A DNA stretch of 38,756 nt from Spirochaetota bacterium (GTDB lineage Bacteria; Spirochaetota; Spirochaetia; B11-G9), in assembly GCA_024280415.1 (NCBI GenBank), contig JAJRQE010000007.1, positions 1 to 38,756 on the forward strand, in the 5' to 3' direction. The notes beneath the pieces are model-generated. The model was not told the origin of the DNA, did no database searches, and saw only the letters and a list, made by a program, of their open reading frames with translations. Positions 25,931-34,913 of this stretch are shown here, piece after piece. The translations under genes and the position numbers were made by a program. The first letter of the stretch is position 1. Each line of letters starts with the position of its first letter.

Positions 25931-27019
25931 GTGGAAAAACCTACTATAGGTATAAAAATAGCAGATGGGTCTTACTACCCTATTCTGGAAGAGGGAAGCA
26001 GCAGTCGAAAACGTCTTATATTAACTACCGTTAATGATAATCAGGAAAATGTACAGATTGATTTGTACAAAGGCAGAGGGGAGAAGCTTCTGGATGCTGC
26101 CTATATAGGAAGTCTCCTTATTGAAAATATAACTCAGGGACCTAAAGAATCATCTGAGATAGAACTGAAAATTGGTTTGGATATGGATGGAAACCTTAAT
26201 GCTGAGGCAGGAGATCTTGTCTCCGGTCAGGTGGAATCTCTGAGTATCAGTATGGAATCTTTAAGTGATTCTTTAACCTATGATATTCCCGAATTTTCTC
26301 TGGATGACAATTCAGGTGAGCTAAATATTTCCGGTGTTGATTCTGAGATTGATCTTGACAGTGAAGAGCTGAATCTGGATGAGGACGATTTTAACTTTGA
26401 TGATCTTTCTGATGAGAACCTTGAGTTTTCTGATTCCAGTGAAGATTCCAATGACTTTGAAGAAGAAAGTATTACAGAAGAGGATGATTATACTCCAGAA
26501 TTTCCTCAGGAAACAGAACCGGAATATGCTCACACCAAAAGAAAGAGTAATCATCCCCTGGTTGTTGCTCTTTTGGTACTAATTGCTATTGCAGCTATTG
26601 CCGCTATTTCGTATCTTATTTTTCATAGTCTTCAGGGAGAGAATACACCTGATCTGGAAGCAAAAACAGAAGCCACTGATGAAACTGTACAGACAGTCAG
26701 TACTGAACTTCCTTCCATTCAGACAGAGGATACCAGGGTTGCAGAAGCTGAAGATAGTGTATTATCGGAGATAACTACAAATGAGGAGCCTCAGGCAAAT
26801 GAAACAGCTTCAGCACAGCCGCCTCCTGAGACGGGAAACAGCAGAATACCGGATACTTCCGGTGTCTGGTATAAGGTCAGGTGGGGAGATACACTCTGGG
26901 GTATTTCTTACTCCTTTTACAACTCTCCCGGGGAATATAATCAAATTGTTGAAGAAAACAGTATTAAGGATCCCGATATCATTTTTGCCGAAACAGAACT
27001 TTTTATCCCTGCAAAATAA
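25931..27019 (+). CDS. single-pass membrane protein with acidic cytoplasmic region and C-terminal LysM
   Basis: A 362-residue protein starting at GTG 25931 behind AAGGAAGG; an earlier TTG at 25880 lies upstream of that ribosome site and is rejected. The N-terminal 100 residues form a beta-rich domain (TIGIKIADGSYYPILEEG). Residues of about 115-205 are extremely acidic (Asp, Glu and Ser). One membrane helix (about 212-235; VVALLVLIAIAAIAAISYLI) leads to a Thr/Glu-rich linker and a C-terminal LysM domain (WYKVRWGDTLWGISYSFY to ELFIPAK), which binds peptidoglycan glycan. The topology implied is cytoplasmic N-terminus and periplasmic LysM. It is followed by a lytic transglycosylase and uppP, supporting a cell-wall role. 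Confidence 0.85.
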   Translation: MEKPTIGIKIADGSYYPILEEGSSSRKRLILTTVNDNQENVQIDLYKGRGEKLLDAAYIGSLLIENITQGPKESSEIELKIGLDMDGNLNAEAGDLVSGQVESLSISMESLSDSLTYDIPEFSLDDNSGELNISGVDSEIDLDSEELNLDEDDFNFDDLSDENLEFSDSSEDSNDFEEESITEEDDYTPEFPQETEPEYAHTKRKSNHPLVVALLVLIAIAAIAAISYLIFHSLQGENTPDLEAKTEATDETVQTVSTELPSIQTEDTRVAEAEDSVLSEITTNEEPQANETASAQPPPETGNSRIPDTSGVWYKVRWGDTLWGISYSFYNSPGEYNQIVEENSIKDPDIIFAETELFIPAK

Positions 27020-28025
27020 AACGTTAATTACTCTAATAGTTCTTATTCTTTTTACATCGTCACTTTATTCTTATGAACTTACCCCGTATGACAGACTTTA
27101 TTTTGAGTCACTTGATATAGAAAGCCTGGACAATTCATCTAAAGTTAATAATCTGAAGCAGAGTGTACTCTATGGAAGCAGGGAGGTCAGACTTGCGGCG
27201 GCATTACTTCTTTCTGAAAGAGGCCTGAAAGCCGGAGATTATCCTTTTGTATCTAAAATTAGTAAAATTCTTCTGGATGATGGATACCGTGAACCGAAGC
27301 TCCTGGAGAATCTGTTTGATTCCTATTATCCCAATAAAAGATACGACGAGCTGCAATACTCAGTAGCTGTTTATTTACAATTTCCCGAGTCGAATCAGGA
27401 TTACCCTGTAAAAATCCGATATTACAGATTAATTTCAGAAATACTTCGGAAGACCCCTTCTGCAGCAGAGAATTTCAGAATATTTCTCTTTGAGAATGAT
27501 GCTTCCCATTTTATTAAGGATCTGTATGACCAGATCAGGAAGTCTGGAATTTACCTGTCTTCAGCAACGAAACTACTTGCTGAATTTAAAATTCAATTCT
27601 TTGAAAAAAAGTTTGAAAGTGCAGCTTCCTCCATGTCGGAGCTCCTGTCAAGTCAGCAGGAAATAATAGATGACACCGTAAAGAATGAATATATTGTAGA
27701 TAATGTCCTCCTAAGTCCTGTTATTCTGGATGAGTTTTTTCATCTTGCAGTTGCTTCAGGCCGGGTTAGTGAACTTCTGTCTGTAATTACAAATATCATT
27801 AAAATACCAGGTGACCGGGGTTTTGAACCTGGTGAGGTTTATCCTTATGAACTTATTTCAAGCCTTTATGAGACCGCCGGATTTCTTAATCGAAGAAAGG
27901 GGCTGTATTCAGATGCATCAGATCTGTATATTGCTGCTTTTCCCTATACGGAGGGTGAAACAGAGATCGGATGCTCTGGTACTGGTTTAACAGTATTGTC
28001 CGTTACTCTCCGGAATCTGCTGTAG
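27009..28025 (+). CDS. lytic transglycosylase, N-terminal part (frame interrupted)
   Basis: The N-terminal half of an exported transglycosylase. A signal peptide is evident (KTLITLIVLILFTSSLYSYE), and the rest is helical, as in the superhelical arm of SLT70-type enzymes (VRLAAALLLSERGLKAGDY). The start is uncertain: no ATG or GTG fits in this frame, and the nearest candidate is a CTG at 27009 overlapping the LysM gene end. A longer frame from ATG 26781 is antiparallel in sense to the LysM coding sequence and is rejected. The frame ends at TAG 28023-28025 with nonsense after about 27960; the true continuation is the -1 frame. Function is described with the C-terminal part. Confidence 0.6.
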   Translation: MQNKTLITLIVLILFTSSLYSYELTPYDRLYFESLDIESLDNSSKVNNLKQSVLYGSREVRLAAALLLSERGLKAGDYPFVSKISKILLDDGYREPKLLENLFDSYYPNKRYDELQYSVAVYLQFPESNQDYPVKIRYYRLISEILRKTPSAAENFRIFLFENDASHFIKDLYDQIRKSGIYLSSATKLLAEFKIQFFEKKFESAASSMSELLSSQQEIIDDTVKNEYIVDNVLLSPVILDEFFHLAVASGRVSELLSVITNIIKIPGDRGFEPGEVYPYELISSLYETAGFLNRRKGLYSDASDLYIAAFPYTEGETEIGCSGTGLTVLSVTLRNLL

Positions 28026-29128
28026 AAAAAATCAAGTTTCTCACGGAAAACTGGGAAGATCCTGATTATTTCAACGATGTCCTGGATGAACTGGCCTCAA
28101 ATTTTGTTCAGAAAGAAGACTGGGGAACTATTCGCGCTATACTTAACACTATTGAGGATAGCGGTCCTCAGGAATCGGTTTCCAGATATGCCTATCTTAC
28201 AGCCCGGGCAGGGATGGAATCGTATATTTCAATTGGAAAAAGTGAGGTTGACAGGCTTTTGACCATTGCCTATGAAAGGGGATATGGAATTGCCTCAGGT
28301 CTTTATTACAGAATTCTTGCGGGTAATTATCTTGGGAAATCTCCCGACAGGGGGATACCCTGGATGTTTAATGAAAGAGTTGCCTTTTCTCCCGAAACCA
28401 ATATTCCCGGGAATGAGGGGAGCGGTGAGCTTGTTTTTGGTTATCTTGAATATGGTTATCTTATGAAAGCCTATACCTTTCTGATGAATAATCCATTTTC
28501 AGATCTGGAATTGATCCGGAGAACTGCAACCGGGTTGTCAGAAGCGGGTTTTTTTGCCCAGTCGATCCGGCTGATCAGTTTATATAGCCGTAGGGATAAT
28601 TATGATCTGACTATTCCTGATCTGAAAATTATCTACCCTCCTGCTTTCAGGGATTTCATTGAGAAAATTTCTGAAAGTGAAGGATTGGACTGGCACATAT
28701 TCATTGCGCTTGTACGGGAAGAGAGTCATTTTCAGCCAGATGTGGTTTCTTCAGCAGGAGCGATAGGTTTGAGCCAGCTGATGCCTGCAACGGCTGCAGA
28801 TGTTGCAGGGCGGCTTAGGAAGGTTAATTACAATGTAAAGGATCCTGTAACTAATCTGACTTTCGGCGGTTGGTATCTTGGGAATCTAATTAAAAGAACC
28901 GATGTTCTGAGTGATGCTCTTTTTGCCTATAATGGTGGATTAACCAGGGTTCGGAGATGGAGAAAGGCGTATCCTTATCTTCCGGACGATTTGTTCCTGG
29001 AGGTAATTCCTTATAAGGAAACAAGTCATTATGGCCGTAAACTCCTTGTGTCATCGGTCATTTATGGGTATCTTTACGAAGATATGAGTCCTAATGAAAT
29101 AATAACTCTTTTTTACAGGGAAAAATAA
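27971..29128 (+). CDS. lytic transglycosylase, C-terminal catalytic part
   Basis: 385 residues from the first ATG; the frame is open from 27959. After helical repeats comes a full SLT domain: the catalytic glutamate in LVREESHFQP (Glu251 of this fragment), SSAGAIGLSQLMPATA, NLTFGGWYLGNL and FAYNGGLTRVRRW. It cleaves the glycan strands of peptidoglycan to 1,6-anhydro products in the periplasm. Restoring one A in the run at 27958-27960 would join both parts as EGENRDRMLWYWF, so a 1-base frameshift is far more likely than two genes; this part alone has no signal peptide. Its stop overlaps the uppP start (TAATG). Confidence 0.8.
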   Translation: MLWYWFNSIVRYSPESAVEKIKFLTENWEDPDYFNDVLDELASNFVQKEDWGTIRAILNTIEDSGPQESVSRYAYLTARAGMESYISIGKSEVDRLLTIAYERGYGIASGLYYRILAGNYLGKSPDRGIPWMFNERVAFSPETNIPGNEGSGELVFGYLEYGYLMKAYTFLMNNPFSDLELIRRTATGLSEAGFFAQSIRLISLYSRRDNYDLTIPDLKIIYPPAFRDFIEKISESEGLDWHIFIALVREESHFQPDVVSSAGAIGLSQLMPATAADVAGRLRKVNYNVKDPVTNLTFGGWYLGNLIKRTDVLSDALFAYNGGLTRVRRWRKAYPYLPDDLFLEVIPYKETSHYGRKLLVSSVIYGYLYEDMSPNEIITLFYREK

Positions 29129-29919
29129 TGACATTTATACAATCAGTTTTACTTGGTGCCCTTCAGGGGTTTACAGAATTTTTACCGGTTTCCAGTTCCG
29201 GCCATCTTGCTGTAGTACAGCACTTTATGAGTCTGCAGGATGTTCCTGTCCTCTTTGATATTCTGCTTCATCTTTCGACTCTTTTGGTTGTTACTATAGT
29301 TTTCAGAAGAAGAATCCGGGGAATTATTGTTTCTCTTTTTCGATTCAGAAGCAGTGAAGAAGAGGATAAAACCAACAGAAAACTTTTTGTTATGATAATG
29401 ATCTCTACAGTATTTACAGGTGTAATAGGTTTTAGTCTGGATGGAATAGTAGCAGATACATATTTATTTATAATTTACATACTTTTTATTATTACCGGTC
29501 TTTTCCTTGTTGCAAGCAGATTTATGGGCGGTTCAATCGATTATAAATCTATAGGTATCAAGCAGAGTGTCATTACCGGGATCAGCCAGGGAATAGGAGT
29601 TCTTCCGGGAATTTCACGATCAGGTATAACAATATCTGCTGCACTTCTCTCTGGAATGGATAGGGAGAAAGCTGGAGAGTATTCATTTCTCATCTCTATG
29701 CCGGCTATTCTGGGAGCATTCATTCTTAAGCTGAAAGAAGCAGAGGGGTTAATGGATATGGTTAATCCCGCAGTAATAGGTGCCGGGATGCTGTCTGCTT
29801 TCCTGGTGGGGCTGATTAGTCTTAGATTACTCTTGAAACTGGTTAAAAAAGGCAATTTATACTTTTTCAGCATATATCTGATACCTCTGGGGATTATCGG
29901 ATTAATATTTTTCAGGTAG
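29128..29919 (+). CDS. uppP: undecaprenyl-diphosphatase UppP (BacA)
   Basis: A 263-residue polytopic membrane phosphatase recycling undecaprenyl pyrophosphate to the monophosphate carrier used in peptidoglycan synthesis; it is classically linked to bacitracin resistance. Both signature regions are present: LQGFTEFLPVSSSGHLAV with Glu17 and the SGH triad, and LPGISRSGITIS with the conserved Arg. About eight membrane helices are visible, and the length is normal. The start overlaps the transglycosylase stop, so the two cell-wall genes are coupled. Confidence 0.97.
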   Translation: MTFIQSVLLGALQGFTEFLPVSSSGHLAVVQHFMSLQDVPVLFDILLHLSTLLVVTIVFRRRIRGIIVSLFRFRSSEEEDKTNRKLFVMIMISTVFTGVIGFSLDGIVADTYLFIIYILFIITGLFLVASRFMGGSIDYKSIGIKQSVITGISQGIGVLPGISRSGITISAALLSGMDREKAGEYSFLISMPAILGAFILKLKEAEGLMDMVNPAVIGAGMLSAFLVGLISLRLLLKLVKKGNLYFFSIYLIPLGIIGLIFFR

Positions 29920-29964
29920 TCACGTTTTACTCCAGGAATCCGATAAATAAAACAAGGGAGACTC

Positions 29965-32274
29965 ATGCAGAAAGGGAAACTATCTTACTATTCATCCACC
30001 ATACTGGGTTTACTGGGACTCTTGTTTCTAATACTTATAGGACTTAGTTTTTCTGGAGTTAATAATGGCCCGGGAGATTTCCTGAGGCAGAGTTTTACCT
30101 ACGCTGCTTTTTTTATTCCTCTCTATATAATTGCAGCAGCAGTTCTTGCCTTTGGAAATAATTTCAGGTTAAGATGGGTAATAGTTCTGACATCTACAAT
30201 TATTCCTTTCCTGACTCTGACCCTATTTCTTAAGGTCTACAGTGAAGTTGACAATTCGGCTCCTGTAAAATTTGTTATCAACACAATGGGAAGAAAGGAG
30301 GGAGCCTTTCTTCTTTTTCTCCTTCTTTTAATTGAAATACTTCTTGTTTATCTTCTGAGTATAAAGGTTTCCAAGGATAGTCCTCCTGATTCTGAACACA
30401 GTATACCAGTAGAGGAAGATACCTCCTCTGAATTTATAGAACCGGCTAAATATAAAACTGATGATACTTCCGTCCCTGCAGTTCTTCGGCTGGATAATCT
30501 GCCGGAGCTTCCGGTATTGAAAAATCTTAAATCCATTCCATTGGAATCTGTTCCCGGATCTGAAGCAGAGAAGGGGTTTACCATTGACTATGGAGATTCC
30601 TATAATGATGAAGATATTGAATTAGATGAAATTGAGGAGCTCGATGAGTTGATTCCTGAACCTGATGATCAGGATAATTATGCGACAGATTATGACAGTG
30701 AAGAGTATGAAGATAAAGCGGATCCTGATCCGGAGGAGGAGGTTTTTCTGGAAGTAGGTGAGGATCATCTGATAAATACAGAACATCCTGCAGAAATGAG
30801 GGACAAGGAAGAAAATGTTAATAAGGCAAAAAAGAAATTTACCTATGCAAACTATAATGTTCCCTCCAAAAATATTTTAAATGACTATGCAGGGGGACAT
30901 TACTGGGTCATTGATGATCAGACTCGCCTTGCGGCCGGGGTTCTTAAAGAAACCCTCGAAGAATTTAAAATTAAAGCTGAGGTTACCGGTATACAGAAAG
31001 GGCCGGTAATAACGATGTTTGAAATATTGCCTGCACCTGGTGTGAAGCTTTCAAAAATTGCGAACCTTGCGGATAATATTGCCATGCGCCTGGCAGCTTC
31101 CAGAGTCAGAATTGTAGCACCAATTCCAGGGAAACATGCTGTTGGCATAGAGATTCCTAATAAGGAAAGGGCAAAAGTATCTTTTAAGGAGATGCTCCAG
31201 GACGATAAATTTCAGGATTCAAAGAATGAAATTCCTATTGCAATTGGGAAGGATATTACAGGGAATACTCAGATTATCGATCTTGTAAAAACCCCCCATC
31301 TCCTTATTGCCGGAGCAACTGGTTCCGGTAAGTCGGTATGTGTAAATTCTCTTATATGTTCCATACTGTATAAACGAAGTCCTGATCAGGTAAGGCTTTT
31401 ATTAATAGATCCAAAGATTGTTGAACTCAAGCTTTATAACGATATTCCCCATCTTCTTACCCCAGTAATAACAGAGCCCAAGAGAGCTTTCCAGGCTCTT
31501 CAGTACTGTATCTATATAATGGAGCAGCGGTATGCACTTTTGGATTCCATGGGTGTAAGGGATATTAGATCCTATAACAGAAAAATTAAGCGAAACAGGA
31601 TTGCAACAAAAGCACTTCCCTACATTGTTGTTATTGTAGATGAGTTTGCAGATCTTATTGCAACTTCTGGAAAGGAGCTGGAATCGATTCTTGCACGTCT
31701 TGCCGCAATGGCCCGGGCAGTTGGTATTCATCTTGTTCTTGCAACTCAGAGACCTTCAATTGATGTGATAACAGGACTAATTAAAGCCAATATTCCCAGT
31801 CGGATAGCTTTTATGGTTTCTAATAAGATTGATTCCAGAATTATTCTGGATACAGCAGGAGCTGACAAGCTTCTTGGACAGGGAGATATGCTCTTTTCCT
31901 CAGCCTGGGATCCTGCATTGACCAGAATACAGGGGGCATTCCTTTCTGACTCAGAAGTAGAAGCCATTACAAGCTATGTAAAGACCCTTGGTGAGCCGGA
32001 TTATATAGATGATGAAATCTTTTATGATGATACTGATGAAAGCCCTGATACCGGGAATTACAACACAAGCGATCCCCTTATGGACAAGGCTGTTGAGATA
32101 GTTGTGACTGCCGGCAAAGCCTCTGCCTCCTATCTTCAGCGTCGATTACAGATAGGATATAACAGGGCTGCAAGAATAGTCGAGGATATGGAGGCCCGGG
32201 GAATTGTCGGTCCGCCAAATGGAAGTAAACCAAGGGAAATACTTCATGTTCCCGACAGGATCAGGGAAGAATAA
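29965..32274 (+). CDS. ftsK: DNA translocase FtsK/SpoIIIE
   Basis: A 769-residue septal DNA pump that moves chromosome termini at division. The N-terminus has about four membrane helices (up to about residue 135), followed by a strongly acidic linker (about 140-290), the alpha/beta translocase core with Walker A GATGSGKS (450-457) and Walker B VIVDEFADL (Asp559), then LATQRPSIDVITGLIKANIPS and a C-terminal winged-helix gamma domain (SASYLQRRLQIGYNRAARIVEDME). The gamma domain normally reads polar KOPS/SRS-like sequences. GGGAG lies 5 nt before the ATG. The size suits the short-linker form. Confidence 0.96.
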   Translation: MQKGKLSYYSSTILGLLGLLFLILIGLSFSGVNNGPGDFLRQSFTYAAFFIPLYIIAAAVLAFGNNFRLRWVIVLTSTIIPFLTLTLFLKVYSEVDNSAPVKFVINTMGRKEGAFLLFLLLLIEILLVYLLSIKVSKDSPPDSEHSIPVEEDTSSEFIEPAKYKTDDTSVPAVLRLDNLPELPVLKNLKSIPLESVPGSEAEKGFTIDYGDSYNDEDIELDEIEELDELIPEPDDQDNYATDYDSEEYEDKADPDPEEEVFLEVGEDHLINTEHPAEMRDKEENVNKAKKKFTYANYNVPSKNILNDYAGGHYWVIDDQTRLAAGVLKETLEEFKIKAEVTGIQKGPVITMFEILPAPGVKLSKIANLADNIAMRLAASRVRIVAPIPGKHAVGIEIPNKERAKVSFKEMLQDDKFQDSKNEIPIAIGKDITGNTQIIDLVKTPHLLIAGATGSGKSVCVNSLICSILYKRSPDQVRLLLIDPKIVELKLYNDIPHLLTPVITEPKRAFQALQYCIYIMEQRYALLDSMGVRDIRSYNRKIKRNRIATKALPYIVVIVDEFADLIATSGKELESILARLAAMARAVGIHLVLATQRPSIDVITGLIKANIPSRIAFMVSNKIDSRIILDTAGADKLLGQGDMLFSSAWDPALTRIQGAFLSDSEVEAITSYVKTLGEPDYIDDEIFYDDTDESPDTGNYNTSDPLMDKAVEIVVTAGKASASYLQRRLQIGYNRAARIVEDMEARGIVGPPNGSKPREILHVPDRIREE

Positions 32275-32280
32275 CCCAGT

Positions 32281-33291
32281 ATGTACTTTCTTCCTGTTTT
32301 TTATACTGTACTTCAGTTGTTTTCGCTTATAGCCATTGGTTTTTTTCTTAAGAGATTTGGTGGATGGGAAGATAACTTTTTTACTTCTTTAAGCCGGTTT
32401 GTGGTCAGGATTGCCCTGCCTGTATATCTTTTTATTAAGATATCATCATCAGATATTACTGCTATTGCCAGGAGTCCTCTTTTTTTACTGGCAGCTGTAA
32501 TAATTATAGGTATAGGTCTGTTGGTTTCCATTATTATTTTTTCATTTATACCTCTTAAGTCAGAGGAGAAGAGAGCGGGTATTGCTTTTTCCTCTTTTGG
32601 GAATTCTGCTTATTTCCCTTTGAGTGTAATGGAAATCTTTCCAATAACACTCCCCTTTATATCTGATCTATTTGGAACATCAGATCCCACCCTTTATGTA
32701 GGTGTCTATATTCTAGTATTTTCTCCATTGCTATGGAGTGTAGGTAACTTTTTAATGACGGGTAAGGGGCGTCGTCCTGGTATAAAAGAGATTATCACTC
32801 CGCCATTTATTGGAGTTATTTTAGGGTTTGCGGCATTATTTACGGGGTTTGGTACCCTTGCCGCAAATCAGAAACTGCCTTTTTTCCATATAATATCCGC
32901 CCTCAGGATGATTGCCACACTGACTCTTCCCCTTATTCTTTTAAGCCTTGGAGCCATGATTGGAAACCTTCATACAACAAAAGAAAAACCCGGTAAACTA
33001 TTTTTAATTGCAGGTACTACATCGTTTATCAGATTCCTAATTATGCCGGCCTTGTTTTATGGAAGCTATTTTTTGTTTTTAAAAAATATGAATCTATCTC
33101 CGGGTCAGTTATGGGTTCTATTTCTTGAGACTCATATACCACCGGCATCGAATCTATCGGTAATGGCAAAGAGCAAAGGTATCAATGAAGATACTGCCGC
33201 ATATACACTTCTTGTAACATATTCTCTCTATATGCTGATTTTTCCATTTTATTTAATGCTGTTTTTGAGGTTACCAGGGATAATATCTTAA
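32281..33291 (+). CDS. AEC-family transporter (auxin efflux carrier/malate permease type)
   Basis: A 336-residue membrane protein with about ten helices in two halves. LIAIGFFLKRFG near the N-terminus, ALPVYLFIKI, FSSFGNSAYFPLSVME and the C-terminal ETHIPPASNLSVMAKSKG match the AEC (bile/auxin) transporter family. The family exports or imports organic acids such as malate or malonate; the substrate here is unknown. The start is 6 nt after the ftsK stop, but a functional link is unlikely. The restriction-modification remnant begins just 27 bp downstream, so this gene's 3' end marks an insertion boundary. Confidence 0.88.
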   Translation: MYFLPVFYTVLQLFSLIAIGFFLKRFGGWEDNFFTSLSRFVVRIALPVYLFIKISSSDITAIARSPLFLLAAVIIIGIGLLVSIIIFSFIPLKSEEKRAGIAFSSFGNSAYFPLSVMEIFPITLPFISDLFGTSDPTLYVGVYILVFSPLLWSVGNFLMTGKGRRPGIKEIITPPFIGVILGFAALFTGFGTLAANQKLPFFHIISALRMIATLTLPLILLSLGAMIGNLHTTKEKPGKLFLIAGTTSFIRFLIMPALFYGSYFLFLKNMNLSPGQLWVLFLETHIPPASNLSVMAKSKGINEDTAAYTLLVTYSLYMLIFPFYLMLFLRLPGIIS

Positions 33292-33317
33292 GATTGAGAG
33301 TTAAATCGATAAAATAA

Positions 33318-33857
33318 CTAATTCGTCAATGTCAAAAAACACTGCAAAATCAAATTGGTACGTTTCATCAGGAGGTTTTAGGTAGTATAGGGGGATGGAC
33401 GGATCTTGGAACTGGATCAGTTATTGATATAATAAATACAGATAAAAAAATAATTGCAGAAATAAAAAATAAGTATAATACAGTTTCTGGTGGGGATTTA
33501 TCTTCAAAATACTATACTCTTCAAAATCTGGTGATGCCTAAAAATAGTGAATATAAGGGATATACATCATATTTTGTTAATATTATTCCAAAAAAACCAA
33601 TAAAATATGATATTTGCTTTCAGCCTTCTGATAAAGAAACAGGTGTTAAATGTCAGGCAAATGAAAAGATTAAAATTATTGATGGTGCTAGTTTTTATGA
33701 CCTGGTTACCGATAAAGAAGATTCTCTTCAGGAATTATTTTTTAAACTTCCTCAAATAATACAAGATGTTTTTGGAGAAAGTTATGGGCGGAAGTTTATT
33801 CTACCAGATCAGACTGGGCTAATTTCATTTTTTACTCGGGCATATAAAAATTATTAG
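33318..33857 (+). pseudogene. type II restriction endonuclease remnant, Eco47II/Sau96I type
   Basis: An open frame from just after a TAA (33315-33317) to TAG 33857 encodes the core and C-terminus of an Eco47II-family endonuclease. LQNQIGTFHQEVLGSIGGW is a strong family signature. The PD-(D/E)xK residues are present: Asp at 33426-33428 and Glu-x-Lys in IAEIKNKYNT (33459-33467). Family members are about 230-240 residues; here about 175 remain, there is no start codon before them, and the N-terminal 60-80 residues are gone. The first usable ATG is at 33531, after the catalytic site, so any product would be inactive. Codon use is more A/T-rich than the neighbours, in line with horizontal acquisition followed by decay. 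Confidence 0.8.
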
Positions 33858-33931
33858 AATTTATGATTTTTCCTACCTATTTAATTATTTTTAATAACCA
33901 TGTATAATGTTGAACAGGATGGTTATTTTAG

Positions 33932-34735
33932 ATGATAACAGAAAAAGAAGTTTATACACTAAATCAGTTTGCAGCTTTATTGTCTGTTTCCAAAGAAACT
34001 TTAAGAAGATGGGACAATTCCGGAAAATTAAAGGCTAAAAGAAATAAAATAAATGGATATCGGTATTATACTGAAGAACATCTTGAAGTATGTCAACAAT
34101 TAGAAATGTTTATCCCTTCAATAAAAGAAAATACAAATTATACGAAACCCCTAAAAACTTATAAATCCATTGAGTTGTTTACTGGTGCGGGCGGTTTAGC
34201 TCTGGGTTTTGAGCAGGCTGGAATTAAGCACATATTATTGAATGAAATAGATAAGTGGGCCTGTGAAACTTTAAGGCAGAATAGACCCGATTGGAAAATT
34301 TTACAGGATGATATCAGGGATCTTGATTTTTCAAGTTATAAAGATTCCATTGATGTCTTAACGGGAGGATTCCCTTGTCAGGCCTTTAGCTATGCTGGTA
34401 AAACAGGGATGGCTCGACGAATTTCCTGGGATGAGCCTTCTTTGACTCTGACTTGTGCTCCGGCACAAAAGCAAACTGAGCGTTGTCATCCTGATGAAAC
34501 CAGACCCTTCAAAGTAAGAGAGTATGCCCGTATTCAAACATTTCCGGATGAGTGGATATTTTCAGGATCTATATCGCAACAGTATAAGCAAATTGGAAAT
34601 GCTGTACCAGTTAATTTTGCGAAAGAAATAGGTTATTCCGTTGTTGATTTTTTAAATCGATACTATGAGGATAAAGAGTCCCAGAAATTAACTAATAGGT
34701 TGAAAGTAAGTTACAAAGAAGCTGTTAATCAATAG
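33932..34735 (+). pseudogene. DNA (cytosine-5) methyltransferase with internal in-frame deletion, N-terminal HTH
   Basis: A 267-residue frame: an N-terminal MerR-like helix-turn-helix (VYTLNQFAALLSVSKETLRR, about 7-50), then motif I FTGAGGLALGF (83-93), the acidic NEID, and motif IV GGFPCQAFS with the catalytic Cys149. At about residue 157 (SYAGK) the sequence jumps directly to target-recognition sequence (GMARRISWDEPSLTLT) and then to motifs IX-X (REYARIQTFPDEW, QYKQIGNAVPVNFA). Motif VI (ENV), motif VIII (QxRxR) and much of the recognition domain are missing; Sau96I-type enzymes are well over 400 residues. The reading frame survives the deletion, but methyl transfer should not. It pairs with the upstream endonuclease remnant. 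Confidence 0.85.
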
Positions 34736-34790
34736 GGAGGGAGGAAGTCTGTTTCCAATTGTTAAGTCTGAGCATTCCTGTGATTCTTAA

Positions 34791-34913
34791 GAGTTAGTTG
34801 AATATTTGGAAATTAAATCAATTATTGAAAAAAGAATACCAAATTATGATCCTGAAAATAATAAATCGTGGGATGAAATGAGGGAAGACTGTTATAAAAA
34901 AAACGGTGCATGA
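34791..34913 (+). pseudogene. orphan C-terminal fragment of unknown gene
   Basis: Directly after an in-frame TAA, 40 codons without a start read ELVEYLEIKSIIEKRI followed by PNYDPENNKSWDEMREDCY and end KKNGA-stop. The composition looks like real protein, not shadow sequence, and resembles the tail of a small regulatory or DNA-modification accessory protein. It lies at the far end of the decayed restriction-modification island and its last 22 nt overlap the 3' end of the radical SAM gene. I cannot name the family. Confidence 0.4.

Noticed and set aside
26379-26774. Two plus-strand frames within the LysM gene
   Set aside because: Alternate-frame readings of the acidic region and membrane helix; no ribosome sites.
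26781-27008. N-terminal extension of the transglycosylase from ATG 26781
   Set aside because: This stretch is an alternate frame of the LysM domain coding sequence; the signal peptide begins after it.
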